A DNA stretch of 64,000 nucleotides from Zhouia spongiae (GCF_022760175.1 NZ_CP094326.1:3150804-3214803), one strand, 5' to 3'. Positions 29,664-38,866 are shown, counted from the stretch's first letter. A program made the numbers and translations. The notes: a model not told the origin generated them from the letters alone.

Positions 29664-31070
29664 TTAGTTTTTTACTTTTACAATTTGGGCCATTAGTTCA
29701 GCTTCAGTAGCTAATTTACCATTAGCATAAGCATATGCCTGCATATGACAAATACCTCTTCTGATAGGTGATATAAGCTCGCACTTGAATATCAATGTGT
29801 CACCCGGAGAAACTTGCTGTTTAAACTTCACATTATCCATTTTCATAAAATACGTGAGGTAATTTTCGGGATCCGGCACGGTACTTAACACTAAAATACC
29901 TCCTGTCTGCGCCATAGCCTCTACCTGAAGTACTCCAGGCATAACCGGAGCTCCGGGAAAGTGGCCTTCGAAGAAAGGTTCGTTCATCGTAACGTTCTTC
30001 AATCCAACCACATGACTCTCGGATAATTCTAATATTTTATCCACCAGTAAAAAGGGAGGTCTGTGCGGAAGCTTCTTCATAATCTCGGTAACATCCATCA
30101 ATGGTGGCTGATTAAGATCGAACTTAGGCACTTTATTTCGTTTTTCTATTTTAATAATCTTAGACAGTTTTTTTGCAAACTGGGTATTTACAAAATGTCC
30201 GGGTTTATTGGCTATAACTTTCCCCCTTATCCTTGTACCGACTAACGCCAGATCACCTATAACATCAAGTAGTTTATGTCTTGCTGCTTCATTCGGATAA
30301 TGTAAGGTCAGGTTATCTAAAATACCATTAGGCTTGACAGCTATCGAATCTTTATCAAATGCTACCTTAAGTTTCTCCATGGTTTGTACAGACAATTCTT
30401 TATCCACATACACAATTGCATTGTTTAGATCACCCCCTTTTATGAGTCCATGTTCTAACAACGTCTCAATTTCATGCAAGAAGCTAAAAGTCCTGGCGTT
30501 TGCAATCTCTTCCTTAAAATCGGCCATTTTCTTAAGGGTTGCATTTTGAGTCCCCAAAACTTTTGTGCCAAAATCTACCATAGTGGTTACCTGATATTCA
30601 TCAGCTGGAATTATCGTAATTTCACTACCGCTTTCTTCATCAGTATATGAGATCACATCCGTAACTACATACTCTTCACGTTCTGCTTCTTGTATTACAA
30701 TTCCGGCATCTTCTAAAGCTTCTATAAAATATTTAGATGACCCGTCCATAATTGGCGGTTCAGAAGCATCTAATTCTATTAAAACATTATCAATATCAAG
30801 TCCGACCAATGCCGCCAAAACGTGCTCGGAAGTTTGAATCTTCACTCCATTTTTTTCAAGGTTGGTACCTCTCTGTGTATTGACTACAAAATTGGCATCT
30901 GCTTCAATAACGGGCTGGCCTTCAAGATCAACACGTTTAAAGGCATAACCAAAGCCTTCTGCTGCGGGCTTGAAAGTCATTGTTACTTCTTTACCGGTAT
31001 GGAGCCCGACCCCTTTTAGAGAAACTTCTTTTGCAATTGTACGTTGCTTTTCTGTAATGGTATTAGTCAT
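29664..31070 (-). CDS. lpxC/fabZ: Bifunctional UDP-3-O-acyl-GlcNAc deacetylase / 3-hydroxyacyl-ACP dehydratase
   Basis: 468 residues from the ATG at 31070; an upstream TTG at 31091 is disfavoured. The N-terminal LpxC half (about 1-300) has the zinc ligands in [11 protein letters not shown] and [10 protein letters not shown] and the general-base His in KPGHFVNTQ. The C-terminal FabZ half (about 320-468) has [13 protein letters not shown] and the catalytic region [21 protein letters not shown]. This fusion is the normal form in Bacteroidota. Its start overlaps the lpxD stop by eight bases. Confidence 0.97.
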   Translation of the reverse strand: MTNTITEKQRTIAKEVSLKGVGLHTGKEVTMTFKPAAEGFGYAFKRVDLEGQPVIEADANFVVNTQRGTNLEKNGVKIQTSEHVLAALVGLDIDNVLIELDASEPPIMDGSSKYFIEALEDAGIVIQEAEREEYVVTDVISYTDEESGSEITIIPADEYQVTTMVDFGTKVLGTQNATLKKMADFKEEIANARTFSFLHEIETLLEHGLIKGGDLNNAIVYVDKELSVQTMEKLKVAFDKDSIAVKPNGILDNLTLHYPNEAARHKLLDVIGDLALVGTRIRGKVIANKPGHFVNTQFAKKLSKIIKIEKRNKVPKFDLNQPPLMDVTEIMKKLPHRPPFLLVDKILELSESHVVGLKNVTMNEPFFEGHFPGAPVMPGVLQVEAMAQTGGILVLSTVPDPENYLTYFMKMDNVKFKQQVSPGDTLIFKCELISPIRRGICHMQAYAYANGKLATEAELMAQIVKVKN

Positions 31071-32094
31071 TGAATGTATGTTTTTTTTCAAGTTGGTCTA
31101 TTTTATCAACTATCTTAGGAAGATTTCTAAAATGAACATAAGACTTATTATAATCGGAATATCCCATGGCTGGAGAACCTTGTAGAACTTCATCATCTTT
31201 AACATTCCTTCCGATACCGGACTGGGCCTGTATTCTGACCCTGTCACCAATTACGATATGGCCGACAATTCCTACCTGACCGCCTATCATACAGTTCTTT
31301 CCAATTTTTGTAGATCCGGCAATACCCGTTTGGGCTGCTATAACCGTATTCTCTCCTATTTCAACATTATGAGCTATTTGTATTTGATTGTCGAGCTTTA
31401 CGCCTCTCCTGATAACCGTCGAACCCAGAGTAGCCCTGTCTATTGTAGTTCCCGCCCCAACATCTACAAAATCTTCTAAAATAACATTCCCGGTCTGAGG
31501 GACTTTTTGAAATTCTCCTTTCTCATCGGGGGCAAAACCAAAGCCGTCAGCTCCTATTACAGAACCACTGTGAATTACACAATTACTACCTATAACTGAT
31601 TCGGAATAAATCTTGGCCCCAGCAAAAACAATAGTGTGATCGCCGATAGATGCATTATCTCCGATATAAGCATTGGGATATACTTTTACGTTGTTTCCTA
31701 TTTTAACATTCTCCCCTACATATGTAAAAGCACCGATATAGACATCCTGACCATAGGATGCTGATTCGGATATAAAAACCGGTTGCTCAACACCTTGTTT
31801 GTTATGTTTCACCTGGTTATAATATTCAAGAAGCTTAGAAAACGCCTTATACGCATCAACGACCTTGATCAAAGTCGTTGACAGGGAAGCATCCAATTCA
31901 AAATCCTTGTTAACAATCGTAACGGATGCTTTGGTCGTATATATAAAAGGTTTATACTTCGGATTGGCCAAAAAGGTTAATGAACCTTCTGTACCTTCTT
32001 CTATTTTAGAAAGCTTTGAGACTTCAACATTAGGATCCCCTACCACATCTCCTTCTAAAATATTGGCTATTTGTGCTGCTGTAAATTTCATCAT
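31063..32094 (-). CDS. lpxD: UDP-3-O-acylglucosamine N-acyltransferase
   Basis: Third step of lipid A synthesis. 343 residues; the start may be either of two adjacent ATG codons. Seen: uridine-binding N-terminal domain ([20 protein letters not shown]), hexapeptide repeat helix, and catalytic-type His in [17 protein letters not shown]. The GADGFGFAP motif is characteristic of LpxD. It lies 27 bp behind the HD-domain gene. Confidence 0.96.
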   Translation of the reverse strand: MMKFTAAQIANILEGDVVGDPNVEVSKLSKIEEGTEGSLTFLANPKYKPFIYTTKASVTIVNKDFELDASLSTTLIKVVDAYKAFSKLLEYYNQVKHNKQGVEQPVFISESASYGQDVYIGAFTYVGENVKIGNNVKVYPNAYIGDNASIGDHTIVFAGAKIYSESVIGSNCVIHSGSVIGADGFGFAPDEKGEFQKVPQTGNVILEDFVDVGAGTTIDRATLGSTVIRRGVKLDNQIQIAHNVEIGENTVIAAQTGIAGSTKIGKNCMIGGQVGIVGHIVIGDRVRIQAQSGIGRNVKDDEVLQGSPAMGYSDYNKSYVHFRNLPKIVDKIDQLEKKHTFND

Positions 32095-32121
32095 GGCAAA
32101 AGTATAAAAAAACTCTAAATG

Positions 32122-33345
32122 TTATGACTTGGGGAAGCACAGATAATATTTAGTGACCGGTTTTGAGAGTGCTTTGAGGTTTAACTGGTCCGAAGCCTTG
32201 GCTACATCTATGATTTTCCCCGACTTAGAAAGAATGTTGATATTTTGTCGATCAAGATTATAAGCCTGATTTTCTATAGCGCCTGTAAAAATAAAATACG
32301 CAGCTTCATCTTCATCTATGCCTTCTGAGTTCATAAAAGCTTCTTTTAGTTTTTCAACCTTCTTTAAGGATATGGGCTTCTTTTTCAGTTTGATCTTCAA
32401 CAAATCCCTGTCTAAAATCATCTGACATAAATTAGACAACACATAATCATCACAGAACTGCCATTCTTTCATGGCAGATATGATATCGTAATCATCCAAT
32501 CGTGCAAAAGTTTGTAAAACCTTATTATCAAACCCCTTAAGATCTATTTCATTCTGAAGAAAATACGACAACGCAGAACTGGCCTGTAATTTCACTCCCT
32601 TTTCTACCAATTCTTTAGCCCGCTTTAAAATCCGGATAAGTATCTGTTCGGCGGCCAGACTTGTTTTATGTAAGTAAGCCTGCCAATACATCAGTCGCCT
32701 GGCTACTAAGAATTTCTCTACGGAATAGATCCCCTTTTCTTCGATTACCAACTCATCATCGATCACATTAAACATCGATATGATCCGCTCGGAATTAATA
32801 TTTCCCTCTGCAACTCCGGTATAAAAACTATCGCGCTTTAAATAATCTGTCCGGTCCAAATCCAGCTGTCCGGATACCAATTGGTTCATAAACTTTCGGT
32901 GATACTGCCCTTTAAAAATCTGTATCGCCAGAAAAAGGGTTCCGTCAAACTCTTTATTTAAAGCTTCCATAAACAGCAATGAAATCCGTTCATGGCTAAC
33001 CCCGTTTACAATACTATGCTCCATTGCGTGAGAAAACGGCCCGTGCCCGATATCGTGTAATAAAATGGCTGTTAACAACCCCATCTCTTCCTCATCCGAT
33101 ATCTCTACCTGCTTGAATCGCAATGCCTCGACCGCCTTTTTCATTAGGTGCATACATCCGAGTGCATGGTGAAACCTGGTGTGATGAGCACCGGGATATA
33201 CCAAATAAGACATCCCCATCTGGGAAATCCTCCTTAGTCGCTGAAAGTATTTATGTTCTATTAAATCGTAAATTTGTGTATTGGGAATGGTAATAAAACC
33301 ATATATTGGATCGTTAAAGATTTTCAGTTTATTGGTAGTTTTCAA
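32122..33345 (-). CDS. HD-domain phosphohydrolase (dNTPase-like)
   Basis: 407 residues. HD-superfamily motifs: RFHHALGCMHLM, LLHDIGHGPFSHAMEH and the last Asp in LDLDRTDYLKRDS. Closest to the dGTPase/SAMHD1-like HD family; nucleotide specificity is not readable. First gene of the minus-strand lpx operon and divergent from porX across only 38 bp. Confidence 0.88.
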   Translation of the reverse strand: MKTTNKLKIFNDPIYGFITIPNTQIYDLIEHKYFQRLRRISQMGMSYLVYPGAHHTRFHHALGCMHLMKKAVEALRFKQVEISDEEEMGLLTAILLHDIGHGPFSHAMEHSIVNGVSHERISLLFMEALNKEFDGTLFLAIQIFKGQYHRKFMNQLVSGQLDLDRTDYLKRDSFYTGVAEGNINSERIISMFNVIDDELVIEEKGIYSVEKFLVARRLMYWQAYLHKTSLAAEQILIRILKRAKELVEKGVKLQASSALSYFLQNEIDLKGFDNKVLQTFARLDDYDIISAMKEWQFCDDYVLSNLCQMILDRDLLKIKLKKKPISLKKVEKLKEAFMNSEGIDEDEAAYFIFTGAIENQAYNLDRQNINILSKSGKIIDVAKASDQLNLKALSKPVTKYYLCFPKS

Positions 33346-33368
33346 AGTAAATAGAAATTTATAAAAAG

Positions 33369-33376
33369 CAAATATA
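33369..33376 (-). promoter_or_regulatory. -7 element of the HD-lpx operon promoter
   Basis: TATATTTG on the minus strand (CAAATATA on plus), matching TAnnTTTG, 23 bp before the ATG at 33345. The upstream part of this promoter would overlap the porX start. Confidence 0.5.
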
Positions 33377-33383
33377 CGTAAGT

Positions 33384-34931
33384 ATGAGCGACATAAAAAT
33401 ATTATGGGTTGATGATGAAATTGAGCTATTGAAACCTCACATCCTCTTCCTTGAGCAAAGAAATTATATTATCGATACAAGAAAAAGCGGTTTAGAGGCT
33501 GTAGACAGTATCGATTCCAATGATTACGACATTGTTTTCCTGGACGAAAACATGCCGGGGCTAAGCGGACTGGAAACCCTCTCTGAAATCAAAAGTAAAA
33601 AACCCGACCTCCCGGTCGTCATGATCACCAAAAGCGAAGAAGAAAATATCATGGAGGATGCGATCGGAGCTAAAATAGCTGATTACCTGATCAAACCGGT
33701 CAACCCCAATCAGATACTGCTGTCTTTAAAAAAGAATTTAGATCATTCCAGGCTGATATCAGAGAAGACTACTTCTAATTACCAACAGGAATTTGGCAAA
33801 ATATCCATGGAACTTTCTATGGTAAACAGCTACCACGAATGGGCCGAACTCTATCAAAAACTTATATACTGGGAATTAGAACTTGAAGACATTGAGGATG
33901 TTGGACTCATAGAGATTCTTGAATCTCAAAAAACGGAAGCGAACTCACAATTCGGAAAGTTTGTACAAAAAAATTATCAGGATTGGTTTGACGATGCTGA
34001 TGGTCCGGTAATGTCACATACACTGTTCAAAGACAAGATAATCCCGGAATTGAAAGACAATACCCCTACGCTTCTTGTTGTGATCGATAATTTAAGGTAC
34101 GATCAATGGAGGGCTATCGAACCCCATGTAACCCCTTACTATAAAAAAGTTAAAGAATCTCCTTATTACAGCATATTACCCACAGCAACCCAATATGCCC
34201 GAAATTCAATTTTTTCCGGTTTAATGCCCGCCGAAATGGAAAAGCTATATCCTAAACTATGGAAAAACGATACGGACGAAGGAGGTAAAAATTTGCATGA
34301 GGCCGATTTTTTAAGTGAACAAATCAGGAGACTCGGTATTTCCTTAAAATGGGAATATCATAAAATCTCTTCACTTAAAGCCGGTCGGCAGCTGGCACAA
34401 AACTTTAAATCTCAAAAAGACAACGATTTAACAGTTATTGTTTACAACTTCGTAGACATGCTTTCACATGCTAAAACTGAAATGGAGGTGGTAAAAGAAC
34501 TCGCCTCAAATGATAAGGCATACAGATCTTTAACCCAAAGCTGGTTTAAAAATTCTCCGTTGCTGGAAATCATACAGCAATCTCAACAGCTCGGTTTCCG
34601 GTTGATCATAACTACAGACCATGGCACTATAAATGTAAAGAACCCTTCTAAAGTGGTTGGCGACCGTGAAACCAGTTTGAATTTGAGGTATAAAACAGGC
34701 AGGAGCCTGACCTATGAAGAAAAAGACGTCCTTGGGTTTAAAAATCCAAAAGAGATACATCTCCCGGCCATAAACATGAGCAGTTCATTTATCTTTGCCA
34801 AAAACGACTTGTTTTTTGCTTATCCTAACAATTATAACCATTACGTTAGTTATTACAAGAACACATATCAGCATGGAGGAGTATCATTAGAAGAAATGAT
34901 CATTCCTGTTGCAGTACTGGAACCTAAATAA
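33384..34931 (+). CDS. porX: PorX: response regulator with PglZ/alkaline-phosphatase-like effector domain
   Basis: 515 residues. CheY-like receiver 1-125 with phospho-acceptor Asp in IVFLDENMPG, acidic pocket WVDDE and Lys in YLIKPVNP. The PglZ/alkaline-phosphatase domain follows (about 200-515) with VVIDNLRYDQWR, TATQYARNSIFSG (metal-site Thr) and a terminal region ITTDHGTINVKN plus QHGGVSLEEMIIPV. PorX with sensor PorY regulates type IX secretion genes in Bacteroidota. PorY is not in this window. It starts 38 bp from the divergent HD-lpx operon. Confidence 0.95.
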   Translation: MSDIKILWVDDEIELLKPHILFLEQRNYIIDTRKSGLEAVDSIDSNDYDIVFLDENMPGLSGLETLSEIKSKKPDLPVVMITKSEEENIMEDAIGAKIADYLIKPVNPNQILLSLKKNLDHSRLISEKTTSNYQQEFGKISMELSMVNSYHEWAELYQKLIYWELELEDIEDVGLIEILESQKTEANSQFGKFVQKNYQDWFDDADGPVMSHTLFKDKIIPELKDNTPTLLVVIDNLRYDQWRAIEPHVTPYYKKVKESPYYSILPTATQYARNSIFSGLMPAEMEKLYPKLWKNDTDEGGKNLHEADFLSEQIRRLGISLKWEYHKISSLKAGRQLAQNFKSQKDNDLTVIVYNFVDMLSHAKTEMEVVKELASNDKAYRSLTQSWFKNSPLLEIIQQSQQLGFRLIITTDHGTINVKNPSKVVGDRETSLNLRYKTGRSLTYEEKDVLGFKNPKEIHLPAINMSSSFIFAKNDLFFAYPNNYNHYVSYYKNTYQHGGVSLEEMIIPVAVLEPK

Positions 34932-35255
34932 TTTAACACGTTACGGCCTTCCTTAAAACGGCCATACACTAATATACATTTATGCAGCATGCCTCGTACT
35001 TAATTCCTGTAAAATACACGGAACTCCATTTGTATATGAATCTCATAAGTTATCTGACCGGTCTGTAAAAATTGTCGTGTAATTTTTTATTTACCGACAG
35101 CTCATCTTTTATCAAAAGAGGAAATTCTCTTGCCGGAAAAATCGGCTTAAACCGGAAAAGGGGGGACAGCCGTAACAAAACTTATTTATTTACTTATAAT
35201 TTATTAACTTTGCGACATATAATTATAGAGAATATAATCTACTAATTAAAAAGCT
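34932..35255. other. Intergenic region between porX and the HTH gene
   Basis: 324 bp with no gene I can support. It contains small inverted repeats (GGCC near 34955/34969; AAGAG/CTCTT near 35115-35131; GCCG/CGGC near 35132-35146) and a G run at 35160-35165. No clear porX terminator is seen. The last 50 bp hold the HTH promoter box. Confidence 0.4.
35205..35212 (+). promoter_or_regulatory. -7 promoter element of the HTH gene
   Basis: TAACTTTG, a match to TAnnTTTG, 44 bp before the ATG at 35256, in an AT-rich stretch. Confidence 0.5.
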
Positions 35256-35633
35256 ATGCCCAAAACAATTGACAGAATAACACATATCATCAGAATTTTT
35301 GGTTTAAGTGCAAGACAGTTTGATATGTCTATCGGCGCTTCAAATGGTTATACACTACGTATGAGCAAAAACAATGCTTCAGTCGGCAGCGATGTTCTTG
35401 CCAAGATATTAGAAAAGTATCCGGTAATCAATGCTCATTGGTTAATTACCGGTCAAGGCGACATGTTTAGTACAAACACCAAATCCAAGAGTATTGATAC
35501 ATTCAAGATTTCTGAGGAAGAGATCGATGCTATTATTGAGAAAAAACTGAAGCAGCGCGAAGACCGGGACAAAGACCATCTGCTAGATGAGATAAAAAAA
35601 GAAATAGAAGCTGCAAAAAAAGATTTAAAATAG
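35256..35633 (+). CDS. Small HTH (XRE/CI-like) transcriptional regulator
   Basis: 125 residues. The first 70 form a repressor-like helix-turn-helix: IIRIFGLSARQFDMSIG, then SVGSDVLAKILEKYPVINAHWLITGQGDMF, the latter a hallmark of small Bacteroidota XRE regulators (W-L-(I/L)-T-G-x-G-x-M). The C-terminal 50 residues are charged and probably coiled (EEEIDAIIEKKLKQRE). Targets unknown. It opens the AT-rich accessory stretch between porX and ald. Confidence 0.85.
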   Translation: MPKTIDRITHIIRIFGLSARQFDMSIGASNGYTLRMSKNNASVGSDVLAKILEKYPVINAHWLITGQGDMFSTNTKSKSIDTFKISEEEIDAIIEKKLKQREDRDKDHLLDEIKKEIEAAKKDLK

Positions 35634-35665
35634 CCTTTTATTATGCCTTAAACTTATTTTTAATC

Positions 35666-36937
35666 TTAAATTCGGCCTTTCAATTCATTGAGTTTTGAAA
35701 GGTATTCTCCTTTTGTCATTCTACTTCTATTTGCTTTTAATAACTCCAGTTGTTCCTTGATTGAGCCATTTTTAGACGAATTTATCTCTTTTAACAAGCT
35801 GTTAATTTCGTTATCCAGTCTCTCTGCCAAATCATTAGCTAACGAAAAATACCTGAACTTGTTCGATAAAAACGTTAAAAACAAAAGAATTGGCAATATA
35901 TAAGGAAACAACTCCCAAAACCCTTGTTCATCCATAGTGGTTTTATCGGAATTTAAAATATCTATGATCTGAATTATCGTAACAGATACAGGTACTAAAA
36001 TTGAAAACTTCCACCAATGTCTTGATGTAATGTACCATATGGAGAGGCCGATTAAGATATATATTTTGCCCGCCAAGAAATACATTAATGCATGAGCATC
36101 TTGGAACCCAAAATTTGATAGCTTAACAAAGCCTATACTATAAGATTTAATTCCCGGGGGAATAAACGTATAAGCATACCTTACGAATGGCAACATAATC
36201 AGCAGTAAAACAATTCCAAAATTCAGGAATTTATTGATAGGTAGTCTGTTTTTAAAATCGCCGGACACACCTACCTTCTTCCTTTTTAATACTTCAGAAA
36301 TTTTTATCACCTCCTTCAAATATTGATCGCCATTTAAACTTGTTTTTTTTTGATCAGAATGAATAGCCGAATTATATATAAACTTATAATCTTCGTCCGC
36401 TGTAAATAGATGATTACTCAAAAACCTATCTATATTAACACGATTCAGGTTGTATGTCAGATTAAAAAGTTTTCTTAAATCCATTTTCTTTTCTATCAAT
36501 AGATATAGAAATGAGGCTGCCGTAATTGGAACTACTAAAGTCCAAACAAAACCTACAACATTTAAATCAAAAAAAACAAACTCATAATCAATCGCCAGAT
36601 ACAATTGCAAAAAGCTAAGACAGCCTAACATAAAAACCAACACTCTCCACCTATACTGACATGTGAAGTACCAAATAAAAAAGTATAAAAAGTATCCCAA
36701 TCTTATGAATGCTGTATATAACAGATTTTTTACTGAAGAATACCTCTGTAAATCTATATCAACCCCGAAAAATCTAAATTCATTTTCTTCTGCCCCAAAA
36801 AGATGGAGATAAACCATAAACGGCAAAAAAACAATCAATAAAGACAAATACACTTCAAACCAAAACACTTGAGTATTTTGCTGATTACTATATTTAACCC
36901 TATTGACAAACCTTTTAAATGAAACCCTAAAAAACAT
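35666..36937 (-). CDS. Polytopic membrane protein with two copies of an aromatic-motif four-helix module
   Basis: 423 residues from the ATG at 36937 (a TTG 27 nt upstream also reads through). Two homologous halves (about 20-150 and 235-375), each with four membrane helices. The second helix ends in YFTCQYRWR (about 90-98) and YITSRHWWK (about 302-310). Between them is a soluble linker with a charged segment; a coiled C-terminus (LAERLDNEINSLLKEINSS) ends it. The same module occurs once in the 38994-39503 gene. No family name is known to me; AT-rich codons like the neighbouring island. Confidence 0.7.
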   Translation of the reverse strand: MFFRVSFKRFVNRVKYSNQQNTQVFWFEVYLSLLIVFLPFMVYLHLFGAEENEFRFFGVDIDLQRYSSVKNLLYTAFIRLGYFLYFFIWYFTCQYRWRVLVFMLGCLSFLQLYLAIDYEFVFFDLNVVGFVWTLVVPITAASFLYLLIEKKMDLRKLFNLTYNLNRVNIDRFLSNHLFTADEDYKFIYNSAIHSDQKKTSLNGDQYLKEVIKISEVLKRKKVGVSGDFKNRLPINKFLNFGIVLLLIMLPFVRYAYTFIPPGIKSYSIGFVKLSNFGFQDAHALMYFLAGKIYILIGLSIWYITSRHWWKFSILVPVSVTIIQIIDILNSDKTTMDEQGFWELFPYILPILLFLTFLSNKFRYFSLANDLAERLDNEINSLLKEINSSKNGSIKEQLELLKANRSRMTKGEYLSKLNELKGRI

Positions 36938-37125
36938 ACTCAGCTTAAAACAAATACATAACAACCGAACTAACGGCTAAAACCCTGTTCTTTCTCTTCA
37001 ATCAAACTCTTTTAAAACAGCAAACCTAACAGATTTTCATTAAAAAGAACTGTGAAATTAATAATATCAATACTTTTGTCAATATATACAGCATTTAGAA
37101 CAACCACTTTTTACACACTAAACCA

Positions 37126-37524
37126 ATGAATTACACGTTAGTAGATATCAGTAGCATTGCCCGGCATATACTGAACAATGCCAAGAGCAACGTTCTTTTA
37201 TTTTACGGAGAAATGGGGGTAGGTAAAACCACACTCATAAAAGAGATTGTAAAAGAATTAGGCGTGAAAGACATAACATCCAGTCCTACGTTCTCTATAG
37301 TAAATGAATACGAGGGAAATAATGGTAAAATATACCATTTTGATTTTTACCGTTTGGAAAGTGAAGATGAAGCTTACGATATCGGATTGGAAGATTATTT
37401 GTATACAGACAATTTATGCCTTATAGAATGGCCCGAAAAAATTAAAAATTTACTACCCGAAGATGCAACGAACATCATCTTGACCAAAGTTTTAGACGAT
37501 AAGAGAACTATAATTATAAAATAA
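37126..37524 (+). CDS. tsaE: tRNA threonylcarbamoyladenosine biosynthesis ATPase TsaE
   Basis: 132-residue P-loop ATPase of the TsaBDE complex that makes t6A37 in ANN-decoding tRNAs. Seen: Walker A GEMGVGKTTLIKEI, the TSSPTFSIVNEY segment, and HFDFYRLES with CLIEWPEKI, all family hallmarks. In other Flavobacteriia I recall tsaE lying near porX and ald; here accessory genes separate it from both. Confidence 0.95.
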   Translation: MNYTLVDISSIARHILNNAKSNVLLFYGEMGVGKTTLIKEIVKELGVKDITSSPTFSIVNEYEGNNGKIYHFDFYRLESEDEAYDIGLEDYLYTDNLCLIEWPEKIKNLLPEDATNIILTKVLDDKRTIIIK

Positions 37525-37544
37525 TCGTACCTTACATTATGAAT

Positions 37545-37568
37545 CCCCTATTTAGCAATAAATAAGGG
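37545..37568. other. Imperfect hairpin behind tsaE
   Basis: CCCCTATTT (37545-37553) can pair with AAATAAGGG (37560-37568) with one mismatch. It has no T run on the plus strand; on the minus strand a T run follows the A run after 37571, so its direction is unclear. Confidence 0.35.
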
Positions 37569-37625
37569 CGAAAAAAACTACTAATATACGACTAACATAC
37601 TAATTACCTGTAAGTTATTTTTTCG

Positions 37626-37633
37626 TAGGTTTG
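37626..37633 (+). promoter_or_regulatory. Putative promoter -7 element of the lipoprotein array
   Basis: TAGGTTTG matches TAnnTTTG. A start near 37639 would give a 54-nt A-rich leader to the first array gene. A consensus TTG at -33 is lacking. The intergenic spacers within the array carry no equally good box. Confidence 0.5.
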
Positions 37634-37692
37634 TTTCAACAAACAACGAAAACAAAACGTATTTTAATAACATAACCAAAAAACTTACAGTC

Positions 37693-37842
37693 ATGAAATT
37701 AGTTAAAATTACTTTCGCTTTATTATTTGTTGCATCATTAGCTTTAACATCTTGTTCTTCTAGTAGTGTTGCTGATGAAGACAACCTGTATCAAGATCAA
37801 AGTCCTAAACTTTCCGATATTAAAGTTCCTACTAACGGATAA
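37693..37842 (+). CDS. Array lipoprotein 1 (49 aa)
   Basis: Short lipoprotein gene. Signal peptide with basic start MKLVK, hydrophobic core FALLFVASLAL and lipobox LTSC, so Cys21 would be lipidated. The mature peptide is only 29 residues: Cys and four Ser, VADEDN, then LYQDQSPKLSDIKVPTNG. Codon 7 is Thr here; Ser in the other units. It is the first unit and the only one with its own leader. Size and design recall small lipoproteins such as entericidins or colicin-lysis proteins, but sequence similarity to those is not evident; function unknown. Confidence 0.8.
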   Translation: MKLVKITFALLFVASLALTSCSSSSVADEDNLYQDQSPKLSDIKVPTNG

Positions 37843-37893
37843 CATAAATCTTTTAGATAAATAAAAAATTGTTTACCCTTTATTACATTGAAC

Positions 37894-38043
37894 ATGAAAT
37901 TAGTTAAAATATCTTTCGCTTTATTATTTGTTGCTTCATTAGCTTTAACATCTTGTTCTTCTAGTAGTGTTGCTGATGAAGACAACCTGTATCAAGATCA
38001 AAGTCCTAAACTTTCCGATATTAAAGTTCCTACTAACGGATAA
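37894..38043 (+). CDS. Array lipoprotein 2 (49 aa)
   Basis: Same layout as unit 1: signal peptide, LTSC lipobox, mature Cys-Ser4-VADEDN type. Codon 7 is Ser (KISF) and Ala14 is coded GCT. Its start lies 201 bp after the start of unit 1. Probably read from the same transcript as unit 1, since the 51-bp spacer shows no good promoter or terminator. Confidence 0.8.
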   Translation: MKLVKISFALLFVASLALTSCSSSSVADEDNLYQDQSPKLSDIKVPTNG

Positions 38044-38094
38044 CATAAATCTTTTAGATAAATAAAAAATTGTTTACCCTTTATTACATTGAAC

Positions 38095-38244
38095 ATGAAA
38101 TTAGTTAAAATATCTTTCGCTTTATTATTTGTTGCTTCATTAGCTTTAACATCTTGCTCTCCTAGTAGTGTAGCAGGCGAAGACAACCTGTATCAAGATC
38201 AAAGTCCTAAACTTTCCGATATTAAAGTTCCTACTAACGGATAA
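38095..38244 (+). CDS. Array lipoprotein 3 (49 aa, SPSSVAG type)
   Basis: First of the second variant: after Cys21 the sequence is SPSSVAGEDN instead of SSSSVADEDN (Ser23Pro, Asp28Gly). Codon 14 is still GCT as in unit 2, so unit 3 combines features of both groups, suggesting unequal exchange between units. Confidence 0.8.
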   Translation: MKLVKISFALLFVASLALTSCSPSSVAGEDNLYQDQSPKLSDIKVPTNG

Positions 38245-38294
38245 CATAAATCTTTTAGATAAATAAAAAATTGTTTACCTTTATTACATTGAAC

Positions 38295-38444
38295 ATGAAA
38301 TTAGTTAAAATATCTTTCGCTTTATTATTTGTTGCATCATTAGCTTTAACATCTTGCTCTCCTAGTAGTGTAGCAGGCGAAGACAACCTGTATCAAGATC
38401 AAAGTCCTAAACTTTCCGATATTAAAGTTCCTACTAACGGATAA
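38295..38444 (+). CDS. Array lipoprotein 4 (49 aa, SPSSVAG type)
   Basis: Protein identical to unit 3; Ala14 is coded GCA. The spacer ahead of it is one base shorter (TTTACCTTT rather than TTTACCCTTT), which leaves the gene intact. Confidence 0.8.
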   Translation: MKLVKISFALLFVASLALTSCSPSSVAGEDNLYQDQSPKLSDIKVPTNG

Positions 38445-38495
38445 CATAAATCTTTTAGATAAATAAAAAATTGTTTACCCTTTATTACATTGAAC

Positions 38496-38645
38496 ATGAA
38501 ATTAGTTAAAATATCTTTCGCTTTATTATTTGTTGCATCATTAGCTTTAACATCTTGCTCTCCTAGTAGTGTAGCAGGCGAAGACAACCTGTATCAAGAT
38601 CAAAGTCCTAAACTTTCCGATATTAAAGTTCCTACTAACGGATAA
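38496..38645 (+). CDS. Array lipoprotein 5 (49 aa, SPSSVAG type)
   Basis: Identical at protein level to units 3, 4 and 6, and at nucleotide level to unit 6 across the gene. Preceded by a full-length 51-bp spacer. Confidence 0.8.
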   Translation: MKLVKISFALLFVASLALTSCSPSSVAGEDNLYQDQSPKLSDIKVPTNG

Positions 38646-38696
38646 CATAAATCTTTTAGATAAATAAAAAATTGTTTACCCTTTATTACATTGAAC

Positions 38697-38846
38697 ATGA
38701 AATTAGTTAAAATATCTTTCGCTTTATTATTTGTTGCATCATTAGCTTTAACATCTTGCTCTCCTAGTAGTGTAGCAGGCGAAGACAACCTGTATCAAGA
38801 TCAAAGTCCTAAACTTTCCGATATTAAAGTTCCTACTAACGGATAA
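38697..38846 (+). CDS. Array lipoprotein 6 (49 aa, SPSSVAG type)
   Basis: Last unit, same product as units 3-5. Only the first seven spacer bases follow its stop, then unique sequence with a terminator-like hairpin, consistent with the transcript ending here. Confidence 0.8.
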   Translation: MKLVKISFALLFVASLALTSCSPSSVAGEDNLYQDQSPKLSDIKVPTNG

Positions 38847-38866
38847 CATAAATAACTTTTCTTTTA

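Larger units (their letters stand above)
37693..38846 (+). repeat. Tandem array of six 201-bp gene units
   Basis: Direct repeats with period 201 bp (200 bp between units 3 and 4, where one C of the spacer is lost). Each unit is a 150-bp gene plus a 51-bp spacer running from CATAAATCTTTTAGAT to CATTGAAC. Units are almost identical, including spacers. Differences are few: codons 6-7 in unit 1, codon 14, and a block in codons 21-28 that splits units 1-2 from units 3-6. The spacer copy after unit 6 is cut off after CATAAAT. Confidence 0.95.

Noticed and set aside
37581-38788. A series of minus-strand ORFs of 62-67 codons across the array
   Set aside because: They are antisense shadows of the tandem lipoprotein genes; the plus-strand frames have signal peptides and lipoboxes and the minus frames do not resemble any family.
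37561-38860. Possible CRISPR array because of regular direct repeats
   Set aside because: The repeat unit is 201 bp and coding, with conserved spacers; CRISPR repeats are short with unique spacers and no cas genes are present.
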